The position numbers and the translations under genes are program-made. The notes under the pieces are model-generated. The model saw only the letters and a program-made list of their open reading frames with translations. It did not search any database and was not told the DNA's origin. From the NCBI RefSeq assembly GCF_900141755.1, contig NZ_LT670844.1, positions 4,340,001 through 4,404,000 on the forward strand: DNA of 64,000 nucleotides, given 5' to 3'. This document shows positions 8,285 to 17,560 of this stretch, one piece after another (the stretch's first letter is position 1; each line of letters begins with the position of its first letter). The DNA comes from Bradyrhizobium lablabi (GTDB lineage: Bacteria; Pseudomonadota; Alphaproteobacteria; Rhizobiales; Xanthobacteraceae).

Positions 8285-9195
8285 TCGCTCTCCCCGCGTC
8301 GGGCGCAGGCGCGCTGCGGCGCCATCCGCTGGTCGAGCGCTATGCGCCGATCGCAACCATCGTGCTGGCGCTGATCGCGATCTGGTACGTCGCCGCGGTG
8401 CTGATGAACCTTTCGCTGGTGCGCGACGGTTTTGAGCGGGAGGAGACGCCGTACACGGTGTCGGATCTGCTGGAGGGCACCATGAGCGCGGAGCGGCCGC
8501 TGCTGCCGGCGCCGCATCAGGTGATTTCGGCGTTTGTCGATTCTGTCTTTGGCTATGCGCCGACCGCGCCGCGCAGCCTCGTCTATCATTCCGCGGTGAC
8601 GCTGTCGGCAACGCTTCTTGGCTTCGTGCTGGGCGCGCTGCTCGGTATCGCGCTGGCGCTGATGATCGTCCACAGCCGGGTATTGGAGAAGAGCCTGTTG
8701 CCCTGGATCATCTGCTCGCAGATGGTGCCGATCCTGGCGCTGGCGCCGATCTTCGTCGTGGTGCTCGGCGCGATGGGATTGCAGGGCCTGCTGCCGAAGT
8801 CGATCATCTCGGCGTATCTGTGCTTCTTCCCGATCACGATCGGGATGGTGAAGGGATTCACCGCCCCCGATCCGATGCAGCTCGATCTGATGCGGACCTG
8901 GTCGGCGACCCCGCGGCAGGTGCTTTCAAAACTGCGCTGGCCGTCGGCGGTGCCTTATCTCTTTGCGAGCCTGAAGGTTGCGATTTCGATCTCGCTGATC
9001 GGCGCCATCGTCGCCGAACTGCCGACCGGCGGCGAGGCCGGCATAGGCGCCCGGCTGCTGGCCGGCTCCTATTACGGACAGACCATCCAGATCTGGTCGG
9101 CGCTGCTCGCTTCCGCCATTCTCGCCTCGGGTCTGATTGGCTTCGTCGACCTTACCGAGCGCCTAGTCGGTTTGCGCATGGGAGCGCGGCCATGA
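8269..9195 (+). CDS. ABC transporter permease 1 of NMT1/THI5-type importer
   Basis: This 308-residue integral membrane protein is one of two channel subunits of the importer. A first hydrophobic segment spans about residues 25-47, followed by an extracytoplasmic stretch (to about residue 95) and then the usual five-helix permease core. The ATPase-contact loop is visible as RTWSATPRQVLSKLRWPSAVPYL in part (residues near 205-225). Its ATG lies in the third copy of the 16-base tandem repeat. The stop overlaps the next start as ATGA, so the two permeases are translationally coupled. Confidence 0.88.
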   Translation: MTSNALALPASGAGALRRHPLVERYAPIATIVLALIAIWYVAAVLMNLSLVRDGFEREETPYTVSDLLEGTMSAERPLLPAPHQVISAFVDSVFGYAPTAPRSLVYHSAVTLSATLLGFVLGALLGIALALMIVHSRVLEKSLLPWIICSQMVPILALAPIFVVVLGAMGLQGLLPKSIISAYLCFFPITIGMVKGFTAPDPMQLDLMRTWSATPRQVLSKLRWPSAVPYLFASLKVAISISLIGAIVAELPTGGEAGIGARLLAGSYYGQTIQIWSALLASAILASGLIGFVDLTERLVGLRMGARP

Positions 9196-10316
9196 ACCCG
9201 CGCAAGCTCAAATTGGGATTCATCCTCGCCGCGGCAGGCATGCTCGCGGCGCTGGCGCTGCCGCTCTCGAGCGAGACGGCCGCGGTGTTGACGGCGCGGC
9301 CGGTGCCGCTGGCATTGACGATCGCGGCCGTGCTGTTGTTCGCAGCCTGCGCCTTGGGCGGCGGATCGCTGGCGGTCGTGCTCGGTCTTGCCGGCGTGTT
9401 GAGCGGATCAGCCACTACGCTCGCCTTGCTCGGCGACCCCGCCGTCGCGGGCTCTGCCGCGGCGGGCTTCTGGTCGATGGTGCTGGCGGTCTGGCTCGCC
9501 TCGGCGCTTTGCGTGATGCAGCTTGCAGCGAGCCGTCCGCGCGATCAGGGGCCGCGCCGGGCGCTCAACCTCGCGGTACCACTCTTGTTCGGCGCGGTGG
9601 TGTTTTATCTCTGGGAGGTCGGCGTCCGCGGTTTTGGCGTATCGCCGGTGATCATGCCGGCGCCGAGCAAGGCGGCGGCGAGATTCGCGGCATCCCTGCC
9701 GACGCTCGGTGCGGATTTCGTCCAAACCTTCGTGCGCGGCGTGTTGATCGGATATGTCATCGGCTGCGGCGCGGGGCTGCTGGTCGCGATCGTCGCGCAG
9801 CGTTTTACGTTTCTCGGCCGCGGCCTGCTGCCGCTCGGCAATTTCTTTTCGGCATTGCCGCTGGTAGGCGTGGCGCCGATCATGGTGATGTGGTTCGGCT
9901 TCGACTGGCCGTCGAAGGCCGCCGTGGTGGCGCTGGTGACGTTCTTCCCGATGCTGGTGAATACGCTCGCCGGCCTGTCGGCGTCCGGGCATATGGAGCG
10001 CGACCTGATGCGCTCCTATGGCGCCGACCATCGGCAGACCCTGACAAAGCTCTATCTGCCGGCGGCGTTGCCGTTTATCTTCAACGCATTGAAGATCAAC
10101 GCCACGCTGGCGCTGATCGGCGCGATCGTCGCCGAATTCTTCGGGACGCCGACGCAAGGCATCGGCTTTCGCATCTCGACGGAAGCCGGACGCATGGCGA
10201 TCGACATGGTGTGGGCGGAAATCGCGCTCGCCGCGCTCGCGGGAATGGCTTTTTACGGACTTGTCGCGCTCGCCGAGCGCGCGACCACTTTCTGGCATCC
10301 ATCCTATCGAACCTAG
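9192..10316 (+). CDS. ABC transporter permease 2 of NMT1/THI5-type importer, with N-terminal membrane extension
   Basis: This 374-residue membrane protein has the standard permease core in its C-terminal two thirds, with the contact loop at RSYGADHRQTLTKLYLPAAL. Before the core it has about 125 extra residues that form some four hydrophobic helices (from ILAAAGMLAALALP to WSMVLAVWLASALCVM), which simple SsuC-type permeases lack. The ATG at 9192 overlaps the previous stop (ATGA). A heterodimer of this long permease with the upstream one is likely. The extension has no recognisable enzymatic motif and its role is unknown. Confidence 0.85.
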   Translation: MNPRKLKLGFILAAAGMLAALALPLSSETAAVLTARPVPLALTIAAVLLFAACALGGGSLAVVLGLAGVLSGSATTLALLGDPAVAGSAAAGFWSMVLAVWLASALCVMQLAASRPRDQGPRRALNLAVPLLFGAVVFYLWEVGVRGFGVSPVIMPAPSKAAARFAASLPTLGADFVQTFVRGVLIGYVIGCGAGLLVAIVAQRFTFLGRGLLPLGNFFSALPLVGVAPIMVMWFGFDWPSKAAVVALVTFFPMLVNTLAGLSASGHMERDLMRSYGADHRQTLTKLYLPAALPFIFNALKINATLALIGAIVAEFFGTPTQGIGFRISTEAGRMAIDMVWAEIALAALAGMAFYGLVALAERATTFWHPSYRT

Positions 10317-10348
10317 TTCGGCGGGTTCTCAAAGCTTCGGAGTATCGA

Positions 10349-11335
10349 ATGAAGAACATAGTGGCACTGGCAGCGGGCATGACAATGGGTTTGTCGCTGG
10401 CGACGGCGCAAGCGGCAGACACGGTCACCATCCAGCTGAAATGGGTCGCGCAGGCCCAGTTCGCCGGTTACTTCGTGGCCAAGGAAAAGGGTTTTTATAA
10501 AGACGCGGGCCTCGACGTCACCATCAAGCCGGGCGGCCCGGACGTCGCTCCTCCGCAGGTGATCGCCGGCGGCGGCGCCGATGTCGTCGTCGACTGGATG
10601 CCGTCGGCATTGGCGTCGCGCGAGAAGGGCGTGCCGCTGGTCAATATCTCCCAGACCTTCAAGAAGTCGGGGCTGGAGCTGACCTGCCGCGCCGATACCG
10701 GCATCAAGAAGCCGACCGACTTCAAGGGCAAGACCATCGGCATCTGGTATGGCGGCAACGAGTATCCGTTCCTGTCCTGGATGTCGAAGCTCGGCTACAA
10801 GACCGACGGTTCTGCGGGCGGCATCAAGATCATCAAGCAGGGCTTTAACGTCGACCCGATCCTGCAGAAGCAGGCCGATTGCGTTTCAACCATGACCTAC
10901 AACGAATACTGGCAGGTCATCGACGGCGGCTACAAGCCGAGCCAGCTCGTCGTCTTCAAATATGAGGACGAGGGCGTCGCCACGCTGGAGGACGGTCTCT
11001 GGGTATTGGAGAAGAACCTGAAGGACCCGGCGTTCGTCGCCAAGATGGCGAAATTCGTCAAGGCCTCGATGAAGGGCTGGGACTACGCCAAGAGCCATCC
11101 GGATGAAGCCGTGAAGATCATCCTCGCCGGCGACTCCACCGGCGCGAAGACCGAAAAAGACCAGAAGCGGATGATGGGCGAAATCGCAAAACTGCTCGGG
11201 CCAGCCGACGGCAAGCTCGACGTCAAGGATTACGACCGCACGGTTGCGACCTTGATGTCGGGCGGCTCCGATCCCGTGATCACCAAGAAGCCGGAAGGCG
11301 CTTACACCTTCGCGGTCTACGAGGCGATGAAGTAA
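10349..11335 (+). CDS. ABC transporter substrate-binding protein, NMT1/THI5 family
   Basis: This 328-residue periplasmic protein captures the substrate for the importer at 7423-10316. A cleavable signal peptide ends at ATAQAAD (about residue 23). The mature start VTIQLKWVAQAQFAGYFVAKEKGFY is the hallmark of NMT1/THI5-like proteins related to ThiY and RibY, here quoted from residue 25 on in part. That family binds formylaminopyrimidine, riboflavin and other small nitrogen compounds. Two Cys residues (in LTCRADTG and KQADCVST) might form a disulfide. No thi or rib biosynthesis gene is nearby, so the ligand is open; neighbouring molybdenum hydroxylases suggest a heterocycle, which is inference. 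Confidence 0.88.
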   Translation: MKNIVALAAGMTMGLSLATAQAADTVTIQLKWVAQAQFAGYFVAKEKGFYKDAGLDVTIKPGGPDVAPPQVIAGGGADVVVDWMPSALASREKGVPLVNISQTFKKSGLELTCRADTGIKKPTDFKGKTIGIWYGGNEYPFLSWMSKLGYKTDGSAGGIKIIKQGFNVDPILQKQADCVSTMTYNEYWQVIDGGYKPSQLVVFKYEDEGVATLEDGLWVLEKNLKDPAFVAKMAKFVKASMKGWDYAKSHPDEAVKIILAGDSTGAKTEKDQKRMMGEIAKLLGPADGKLDVKDYDRTVATLMSGGSDPVITKKPEGAYTFAVYEAMK

Positions 11336-11398
11336 TCGCGCCGGCGTGCAGATTAAGGAGCGGGCGGCCGGTCGTATTCGGCCGCCCTTTGATTGAGT

Positions 11399-11620
11399 AT
11401 GCATCCCGACAACAGGAACCGAACTTATTACGTCGTCGTCAGCCGCAGCAGTGATGGGGCCGATCCCTTCTGCTGGGAGATAAGGCGCCGGCGCCAGGCG
11501 ATGGGCGTCAAGATTTCCGGCTCCGGCTACCGTTCGTACCGGGCCGCCCAGCAAGCCGGCAGCGAAGCGCTGGATAAATTGCTGGACGAACTTTCGAGAG
11601 AGAATGGGGCTAGCCCCTAG
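11399..11620 (+). CDS. Small conserved hypothetical protein
   Basis: This 73-residue protein (75 with a TTG two codons upstream) is short, basic and soluble, with a conserved-looking middle (YYVVVSRS, then WEIRRRRQAMGVKISG and GYRSYRAAQQAG). Small proteins of this shape are common in Bradyrhizobium genomes, to my recollection, but no function is known. It lies about 60 bases after the importer gene and just before a dispersed repeat. The codon use is like that of its neighbours, which supports it as real. Confidence 0.6.
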   Translation: MHPDNRNRTYYVVVSRSSDGADPFCWEIRRRRQAMGVKISGSGYRSYRAAQQAGSEALDKLLDELSRENGASP

Positions 11621-11642
11621 AGGCGTTCGCGCGAACTCTAAT

Positions 11643-11792
11643 CACCTCGCCCCGCTTGCGGGGAGAGGTCGGATTGCGAAGCAATCCGGGTGAGGGGGAG
11701 CCTCCGCATCTATCGTGCTTCAGCGTTCGCGGCGAAAGCCGCTCACCCCGCCCTCTCCCCGCGAAGAGCGGGGCGAGGGAGAAGGGCGGCGA
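11643..11792. repeat. Dispersed intergenic palindromic repeat, composite copy 1
   Basis: Two hairpin arms built on the core ccccgcttgcggggagagg and gcaatccgggtgaggggg flank about 50 bases of spacer; the far arm reads ccctctccccgcgaagagcg. A second composite copy at 60658-60808 shares the same spacer (ctccgcat...tgtgcttcagc, then ttcgcggcga). Related but different copies lie at 21787-21934 and 39563-39611. It sits between convergent genes and could also stop transcription. Confidence 0.8.
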
Positions 11793-11813
11793 GCCCGCTA
11801 GCGACGACCCGCC

Positions 11814-13118
11814 TCACACATGCACCGCGGTGCGGACGCGGCCGGCGTCGCCGAAGACGCGCAAATAGCGCTCCACTTCGGACGCGCTGCCGGTGGCCTT
11901 TTCCGGATTGTCCGAGAGTTTCACCGCCGGCCGGCCGTCGACCGATGTCACTTTGCACACGATCGAGATCGGATCGAGATCGACCGAACCGTCCGGCGCG
12001 CAGCCGACGAAATCGTTGGTCAGGTTGGTGCCCCAGCCAAAGCTGATCCGCACCCGCCCGGCGAAATGCCGAAACGTCTCCTCGATCGATCCGACGTCCA
12101 TGCCGTCGGAGAACACCAGGAGTTTTTCCTTGGGATCGCGGCCCTTCTGCTTCCACCATTTTATGATTTCTTCGCCGGCCGAGATCGGCGGCGCGCTGTC
12201 GGGGCGAAAGCCGGTCCAGTCCGCTACCCATTCCGGCGCGTCGCGCAGGAACGATTTGGTGCCGAAGGCGTCGGGCAGCGCGATCAGAAGATTGCCGCCA
12301 TAGGTATGACGCCATTGATCGAGGATACGATACGGCGCCCAGCGCAATTCGGTGTCGTCGTTGGCGAGCGCGGCCGCCACCATCGGCAATTCATGCGCGT
12401 TGGTCCCGATCGCTTCCAGATCATTGTCCATCGCCAGCAACACATTAGAGGTGCCGGTGAAGGAGGGGCCGAGGCCTTCCTTGACGGCCTCAACGCACCA
12501 GCGTTGCCACAAAAATCCGTGGCGGCGGCGGGTTCCGAAATCCGAAAGCCTCAAGCCTTCCAATTTGCGCAGCCGCTCGACCTTGCTCCACAGCTTTGCC
12601 TTGGCGCGGGCATAGAGCACGTCGAGGACAAAGCGCCCTTGGCCTTTCATCACCTGGCGCGAGCGCAATTCGTTGAGAATGGCGAGTGCCGGAATCTCCC
12701 ACATCGTGGTGTGGGTCCATGGCCCATGAAAATGCAGTTCGTACTGGCCGTCGACCTTGTGCAGCTCATATTCGGGCAGGCGGAAGTTGCTAAGCCAGTT
12801 GATGAAGTCAGGCGAGAACATCTGGGTCTTGCCGTAGAAGGTATTGCCGGCGAGCCAGATCAGCTCCTTCTTGGAAAAGCGAATGGTGCGGGCGTGATCG
12901 AGCTGGGCGCGCAGTTCGCCCTCGTCGATGATTTCGGCAAGCCGCACATGCCGCGAGCGGTTGATCACCGAAAAGGTCACCTGCTGATTCGGATAAAATT
13001 CCCGAATCATTTGCTGCATCAACAGCTTGTAAAAATCGGTATCGAGCAGGCTGCGCACGATCGGGTCGAGCCGCCAGCCGTGATTGTAGGTACGCGATGC
13101 GATATCTGTGACTGCCAT
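11814..13118 (-). CDS. pncB: Nicotinate phosphoribosyltransferase
   Basis: This 434-residue enzyme joins nicotinate to PRPP to give nicotinate mononucleotide, the first step of the Preiss-Handler NAD salvage route, in the cytosol. The N-terminal [12 protein letters not shown] matches the family's conserved substrate-loop region, and the length equals that of rhizobial PncB. The ATG at 13118 ([12 protein letters not shown]) was chosen; 18 extra residues from an upstream start do not fit. It is placed 60 bases after the 3' end of a nicotinate-dehydrogenase-like operon on the same strand, so salvage and breakdown of the same vitamin may be linked here. pncA lies at 59996. Confidence 0.93.
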   Translation of the reverse strand: MAVTDIASRTYNHGWRLDPIVRSLLDTDFYKLLMQQMIREFYPNQQVTFSVINRSRHVRLAEIIDEGELRAQLDHARTIRFSKKELIWLAGNTFYGKTQMFSPDFINWLSNFRLPEYELHKVDGQYELHFHGPWTHTTMWEIPALAILNELRSRQVMKGQGRFVLDVLYARAKAKLWSKVERLRKLEGLRLSDFGTRRRHGFLWQRWCVEAVKEGLGPSFTGTSNVLLAMDNDLEAIGTNAHELPMVAAALANDDTELRWAPYRILDQWRHTYGGNLLIALPDAFGTKSFLRDAPEWVADWTGFRPDSAPPISAGEEIIKWWKQKGRDPKEKLLVFSDGMDVGSIEETFRHFAGRVRISFGWGTNLTNDFVGCAPDGSVDLDPISIVCKVTSVDGRPAVKLSDNPEKATGSASEVERYLRVFGDAGRVRTAVHV

Positions 13119-13178
13119 ACTGAAACTGTATCGCGCCGGAAGCCATGCAACCAGTGGGTTTTGGCCGGGCATGGCAGG

Positions 13179-16100
13179 TCAGCGCGTAACCCCTTGTCGG
13201 GCTTGGCGAATGGCGCCCGCTACCCCGGTCCAGGCCGGCTTGTCGGGGGCGAATTGCTGCCGCAGATACGCCACCAGTTCGGCGATCTGGGCGTCGGTCA
13301 TGCTGTCCTTGAAGGCCGGCATGTAGCCGAGATCGCTCGAGGCTGGAACGGCGATGCCGTGCAGGATCACCTGGATCAGATTGTCGGGAACAGCGCTGTG
13401 CAGATTGCTGTTCAGTGCCAACGACGGCCGGCTGCCGAACAGCGGCGCGCCGCCCACCGCATGGCAAACCGCGCAGGCGCCTTCATAAAGGCGCACGCCG
13501 ATCGGCGAGGCCGAGACTGCCCGGGTGCCGGTTGAGGTTTCAAGTTTCGCGGCGAGGGCGTCCTGTGCCGCCCTGTAGATCGCGTTCTCGTTGAACGAGG
13601 CGAGATAGACCGCCATGGCGCGGATGTCCTGATCGGGTAACGCCGCAAGCTCCTTCACCACCGGTGCCATCGGGCCCGCGGCGACGCCGTGAAAGCGGGA
13701 TTCTCCCTTGCGCAGATAGGCAAACAGTTCGTCCTCGCTCCAGGGGATCGGCGCGTGCGACAGCGAGGTCAGCGGCGGCGCTTCCCAGCCTTCCGCGAAA
13801 CCGCCTGCGAGATAGGCCTTTGCCGTCTCAGCCCCGAGCGCATTGCGCGGCGAATGGCAGGCGCCGCAATGGCCAAGGCCTTCGACCAGATAGGCGCCGC
13901 GATTCCATGTCTCCGACTTCGTCGCGTCGGGTTCGAACACGGTTGCTTGGTGGAACAGCGCATTCCATCCCGCCATTAGCGGACGCAGATTGAACGGAAA
14001 CGCCAATGTGTTCTTTGGAGTTACGGCGCGCACTGGCGACTGCGCCATCACAAAAGCATAGAGCGCCTGCAGGTCGGCATCGATGGCCTTGGCGAAATGC
14101 GGATATGGAAATGCCGGATAGAGATGCCTCCCGTCGCGGTGAATGCCTTCGCGCATCGCGCGCTCAAAGGCGGGATAGGACCATGCGCCGATGCCGGTTT
14201 CGACGTCGGGGGTGATGTTGGTTGAGTAGATCGTGCCGAACGGCGTTTCGATGGCGCGGCCGCCGGCATTGATCGCGCCGTTCGCGTCGGTGTGACAGAC
14301 CGCGCAGTCGCCGAGCGCGGCCAATTGCCGGCCGCGCGCGATGGTCGCTTGCGAATAGGTCGACGCTTCAGGCCGCGCGATCGGCGCGATCGCTCGCCAA
14401 GGCAGCACGGCGGTTCCGATGCCAACCACCGCAGCACATAAAGCCGCAACGGTTGCGAGTACGCCACGACGCTTTGCAAATGGATTTTGCCATTTGTCGC
14501 TCGAAGCCGCCAGCGTCGGGGCCGCCAACGATGTTACGCTGGGCGCCGCCTGCTGTTCGCCGTGCAATCCCCGGAGAATGCGTTCCGGCGTGAACGGCAA
14601 TTCGCGAAACCGCACGCCGGTGGCATCATAGATGGCGTTGGCAATGGCCGCTGCACTCGGGACGGAGGCGGATTCGCCGACGCCGAGCGGCGGCTGATCC
14701 TGGCGCGGCAGCATCAAGACGTCGATTTTTGGCAATTCAGGAAATTTGATGATGGGGTAGGCGCCCCATTCGCGGCTCGTCACGAAGCTGCGGTCGAATG
14801 AGACTTCCTCCATCAGCGCGCGGCTCGTCGACTGGATGACGTTGCCATGGATCTGGTGGCGGACGCCGTCCGGATTGATCATCAGCCCGGAATCCTGACC
14901 CGCGACCACGCGCGTCACGCTGACATCGCCGGTCGCCTTGTTGACGGCGACGTCGGCGATCCAGGCCGACCACGCCGCGCCATAACCCGGAAACTTGCTG
15001 TGCACATAGAGCGCGTAGGCAAAGCCGCGCCCACGCACGATGTCGCCTTCGGCTTTGGGTTCTTGCCGGTGCGGACGTGGAGTCCAGCCGGCGCGCTCGG
15101 CCACCGCGTTGACGAGATCGACCGCGCGAGGGTCCTTCAAGTAACGCAGGCGATATTCGATCGGATCGACGCTGGCCTCAGCGGCGAGTTCGTCGATATA
15201 GGATTCATGCGCAAACGTGTTCGGCAATGCCGAGACGCCGCGCAGCCAGGCCGCGCGGACGATAGGCGGCATGTCGTGCACGACTACACGCATGGTGTCG
15301 TAATCGTAAGGCGGGATCGCGGTGCGGTCGCCCATCTCGAATACGTCCGCGATCGGCGCGATCGTGCCGGTCAGCAGCAATGCCAAAGTCGGCGCGCCGT
15401 TGGATGGATAGCGTGTGGCAAAATCGTAGCCCGCGACGCTGCCGTCCTCATTCAACCCGCCCTTGACGTCCATCAGTTGCGCGGCGCCCTTTGGCTCCCA
15501 GGCGTGCTCCTGTTCGCGCGTCAATTGCACGCGGACGGGCCGGCCGGCCGCGCGCGATAGAAGCACCGCGTCGGCTGAAACGTCGTCGGCGCAGTTCCGG
15601 CCGTAGCAGCCGGCGGCCTCCATCCGGATCAAATCGATGTCGGTCTCCGGGCGCGCCAGCAGCAGCGCGAGATCGGCGCGCAGGAGGTGGGGATTTTGCG
15701 TGCCGGACCACACCTTGATGTGCCCGTCCTGATAGTCGGCGACAGCGCAGGACGGACCGATCGAACCGTGCATCTGGTAAGGCCAGATGTAGGTCCGTTG
15801 CATCGGCTTTGCGGCGGCGGCAATGGCAGCATCGACGTCGCCCTTGTCGATCAGGGTCCGCGGCGTTGAGGGATTGGCGCGCAGCGCGGTGGCGACGTCC
15901 TTGAGATCGGGCAAATTCGGCGTCGGCTTCCATGTGACCCGAAGCTGTGCCGCCGCCTTGATCGCGTTTTCCTCGCGCTCGGCGATGACGCCGACGAAAT
16001 CGCCGATCGTGACGACGGCGACCAGTCCCGGAATATCGCGCACCGAGGTTTCGTCGACCGCGATCAGGCTGGTGCCGACAAAAGCGCCGGCATCGACGCC

Positions 16101-16736
16101 GGCATAGGGCGGACGCACGACGCGGCCATGCAGCATGCCGGGCACGCGGACGTCGTGGACATAGACCAGTTCACCGGTCGCTTTTGCCGGCAGATCGACG
16201 CGCGGCTGCGATTGCCCAACGATGGTGTAGGCATTCACCGGCTTCACCGGCACATCTTCGGCAAGCTCGAGCCGGATGGTCTCGCCGGCAATCAATTCGC
16301 CGTAGCTGACGCTGCGGTTGTCGCGCCCGCGGATCAGGCCGTCCTCGATTGTGAGGTCTTCAACGGGAAGCTCAAGCCGCTCCGCGGCGCGCGCGATCAA
16401 AAAACGCCGCGCCTGGGCCGCGGCGTTGCGCAGGGGAACCGCCGTGATCTGGATCGTTTCGCTCGCAATCGTCGCGCCCTGATTGGGTACGCGCGAAGTA
16501 TCGCCGAGCACGACGACGACGCGCGCAAAGGAGACGTCGAGTTCTTCGGCGACGATCTGTCCGAGCGCAGTGCGGATTCCGGTGCCGAGGTCGACATGCC
16601 CGTTGAAGGCGGTGACCGACCCATCAGCCGTGATCTTGACAAAAGTTTCGAACGTGCCGTCCGACCCGGCCGGGCGCACCACCGACAGTGCGCCGGCGAG
16701 AATCGTGCGATTGTCCGGAGAGCCTGGCGCGGCCAT
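13179..16736 (-). CDS. nicB: Nicotinate-dehydrogenase-like molybdenum hydroxylase large subunit fused to a triheme cytochrome c domain
   Basis: This 1185-residue protein joins a molybdopterin-binding domain (about 1-740, catalytic E688 in GVGESAS) to a C-terminal part with three c-type heme motifs: CAVCH at 811, CGACH at 957 and CAVCH at 1088. A hydrophobic segment near residue 770-790 precedes the hemes and may anchor them at or across the membrane. Pseudomonas NicB, which hydroxylates nicotinate to 6-hydroxynicotinate and sends electrons to cytochrome c, has the same architecture and nearly the same length. The partner FeS gene is immediately upstream with a TGATG overlap, and there is no FAD subunit, as in NicAB. 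Divergence from a 6-hydroxynicotinate reductase homologue supports the call. Related aldehyde or isoquinoline oxidoreductases cannot be excluded. Confidence 0.75.
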   Translation of the reverse strand: MAAPGSPDNRTILAGALSVVRPAGSDGTFETFVKITADGSVTAFNGHVDLGTGIRTALGQIVAEELDVSFARVVVVLGDTSRVPNQGATIASETIQITAVPLRNAAAQARRFLIARAAERLELPVEDLTIEDGLIRGRDNRSVSYGELIAGETIRLELAEDVPVKPVNAYTIVGQSQPRVDLPAKATGELVYVHDVRVPGMLHGRVVRPPYAGVDAGAFVGTSLIAVDETSVRDIPGLVAVVTIGDFVGVIAEREENAIKAAAQLRVTWKPTPNLPDLKDVATALRANPSTPRTLIDKGDVDAAIAAAAKPMQRTYIWPYQMHGSIGPSCAVADYQDGHIKVWSGTQNPHLLRADLALLLARPETDIDLIRMEAAGCYGRNCADDVSADAVLLSRAAGRPVRVQLTREQEHAWEPKGAAQLMDVKGGLNEDGSVAGYDFATRYPSNGAPTLALLLTGTIAPIADVFEMGDRTAIPPYDYDTMRVVVHDMPPIVRAAWLRGVSALPNTFAHESYIDELAAEASVDPIEYRLRYLKDPRAVDLVNAVAERAGWTPRPHRQEPKAEGDIVRGRGFAYALYVHSKFPGYGAAWSAWIADVAVNKATGDVSVTRVVAGQDSGLMINPDGVRHQIHGNVIQSTSRALMEEVSFDRSFVTSREWGAYPIIKFPELPKIDVLMLPRQDQPPLGVGESASVPSAAAIANAIYDATGVRFRELPFTPERILRGLHGEQQAAPSVTSLAAPTLAASSDKWQNPFAKRRGVLATVAALCAAVVGIGTAVLPWRAIAPIARPEASTYSQATIARGRQLAALGDCAVCHTDANGAINAGGRAIETPFGTIYSTNITPDVETGIGAWSYPAFERAMREGIHRDGRHLYPAFPYPHFAKAIDADLQALYAFVMAQSPVRAVTPKNTLAFPFNLRPLMAGWNALFHQATVFEPDATKSETWNRGAYLVEGLGHCGACHSPRNALGAETAKAYLAGGFAEGWEAPPLTSLSHAPIPWSEDELFAYLRKGESRFHGVAAGPMAPVVKELAALPDQDIRAMAVYLASFNENAIYRAAQDALAAKLETSTGTRAVSASPIGVRLYEGACAVCHAVGGAPLFGSRPSLALNSNLHSAVPDNLIQVILHGIAVPASSDLGYMPAFKDSMTDAQIAELVAYLRQQFAPDKPAWTGVAGAIRQARQGVTR

Positions 16737-17218
16737 CAATCTTGCGCCTCGGCGAGGTGGCCTGCCGCCCGCATCGCGGCGCGCATGATTTCGATATGCG
16801 CGCCACATCGGCACAAATGGTAGTGCAGCGCTTCTTCAATCTCCGCCTTGGATGGCTTCGGGTTGCGCAGCAGCAGCGCCTTGGTGCTGATGATCATGCC
16901 GTTGAGGCAATAACCGCATTGCGCGGCCTGTTCCTTGATAAAGGCGTCCTGCACCGGGTCGGGATGTTCGCGCGAGCCCAGGCCCTCCAGCGTTACGATC
17001 TCGCGCCCGACGCAGCCATCGATCGGGATCACGCAGGCGCGCGCCGCGACGCCGTCGATCAGCACGGCGCAAGCGCCGCATTCCCCTAGCCCGCAACCGT
17101 ATTTCGGCCCGTTCAATTCGAGATCGTTGCGTAGCACGTAAAGCAGCGCGGTATCAGGGTCGGCGCTGACATCATGAATCCGGCCGTTAACCGTCAGGCG
17201 GATCGTGGTCTGCGTCAT
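16736..17218 (-). CDS. nicA: Nicotinate-dehydrogenase-like (2Fe-2S) subunit
   Basis: This 160-residue protein carries two [2Fe-2S] clusters: C42, C47, C50 and C62 for the first, and C101, C104, C136 and C138 for the second. It would relay electrons from the molybdenum site to the heme domain of the partner. The ATG at 17218 has GGGA eight bases upstream; an ATG two codons earlier (17224) is also possible. Its stop overlaps the nicB start by one base. The promoter region upstream holds a perfect 16-base palindrome exactly between a -35-like and a -10-like hexamer, so the operon is probably repressed in the absence of an inducer. Confidence 0.78.
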   Translation of the reverse strand: MTQTTIRLTVNGRIHDVSADPDTALLYVLRNDLELNGPKYGCGLGECGACAVLIDGVAARACVIPIDGCVGREIVTLEGLGSREHPDPVQDAFIKEQAAQCGYCLNGMIISTKALLLRNPKPSKAEIEEALHYHLCRCGAHIEIMRAAMRAAGHLAEAQD

Positions 17219-17275
17219 GCTCATGGTCCCGGACGGACGTTTAAGTCGCAAACATCGCGGTTCAAACCCGCTGCA

Positions 17276-17303
17276 AAGATACCGTTTGTATACAAACGTG
17301 CAA
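17276..17303 (-). promoter_or_regulatory. Predicted nicAB promoter
   Basis: On the minus strand, TTGCAC (17303-17298) and TATCTT (17281-17276) are separated by 16 bases. The spacer is almost entirely the palindrome at 17283-17298. The predicted transcript start near 17269 is about 50 bases before the nicA ATG. Confidence 0.55.
17283..17298. promoter_or_regulatory. Operator palindrome A (nicAB side)
   Basis: CGTTTGTATACAAACG is a perfect 16-base palindrome with 7-base arms around AT. It fills the spacer of the predicted nicAB promoter, where a bound dimer would block RNA polymerase. Similar sites occur at 17434-17450 and 53841-53858. The form fits a GntR or MarR family dimer; the MarR-type gene at 25432 is the nearest candidate. 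Confidence 0.7.
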
Positions 17304-17405
17304 GCCGCCGCTTCCGCGCTGCAACGCCTTGCCCGGTTTGTGAACAGACATCGTGGGCAATTTGCGCTTTTATTCGGCAGCGGCGTTTTTCGCTCCCAAC
17401 GACGC

Positions 17406-17434
17406 TTGACAGGTTTTCACAACGCGCGCAACAT
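17406..17434 (+). promoter_or_regulatory. Predicted promoter of the 6-hydroxynicotinate reductase operon
   Basis: A perfect TTGACA (17406-17411) is followed after 17 bases by CAACAT (17429-17434), a weak -10. The operator-like palindrome at 17434-17450 begins at the end of the -10 and covers the expected start site, a normal repressor position. The leader to the ATG at 17561 would be about 120 bases. Confidence 0.5.
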
Positions 17435-17450
17435 CGTTTGTATACGAACA
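17434..17450. promoter_or_regulatory. Operator palindrome B (hnr side)
   Basis: TCGTTTGTATACGAACA is an imperfect inverted repeat around AT, with six of eight arm positions paired. It shares the GTTTGTATAC core of palindrome A and the GTATACGAA string found near 53861, and lies where it would cover the start site of the rightward promoter. Confidence 0.6.
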
Positions 17451-17560
17451 AAAAGCCCGGACGGCGGCAGACGGGATATTGAACGCGCCGCCACCCGAAA
17501 TTCGTTGATCATGCGTCGTTACTAATCCGACAGTTTGACGCTGGCTTTGAGAGCTTGTTC

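Noticed and set aside
11643..11792. CRISPR-like array or origin iterons
   Set aside because: There are only paired hairpin arms with a spacer, not several equal repeats; the same unit recurs elsewhere as an isolated intergenic element.
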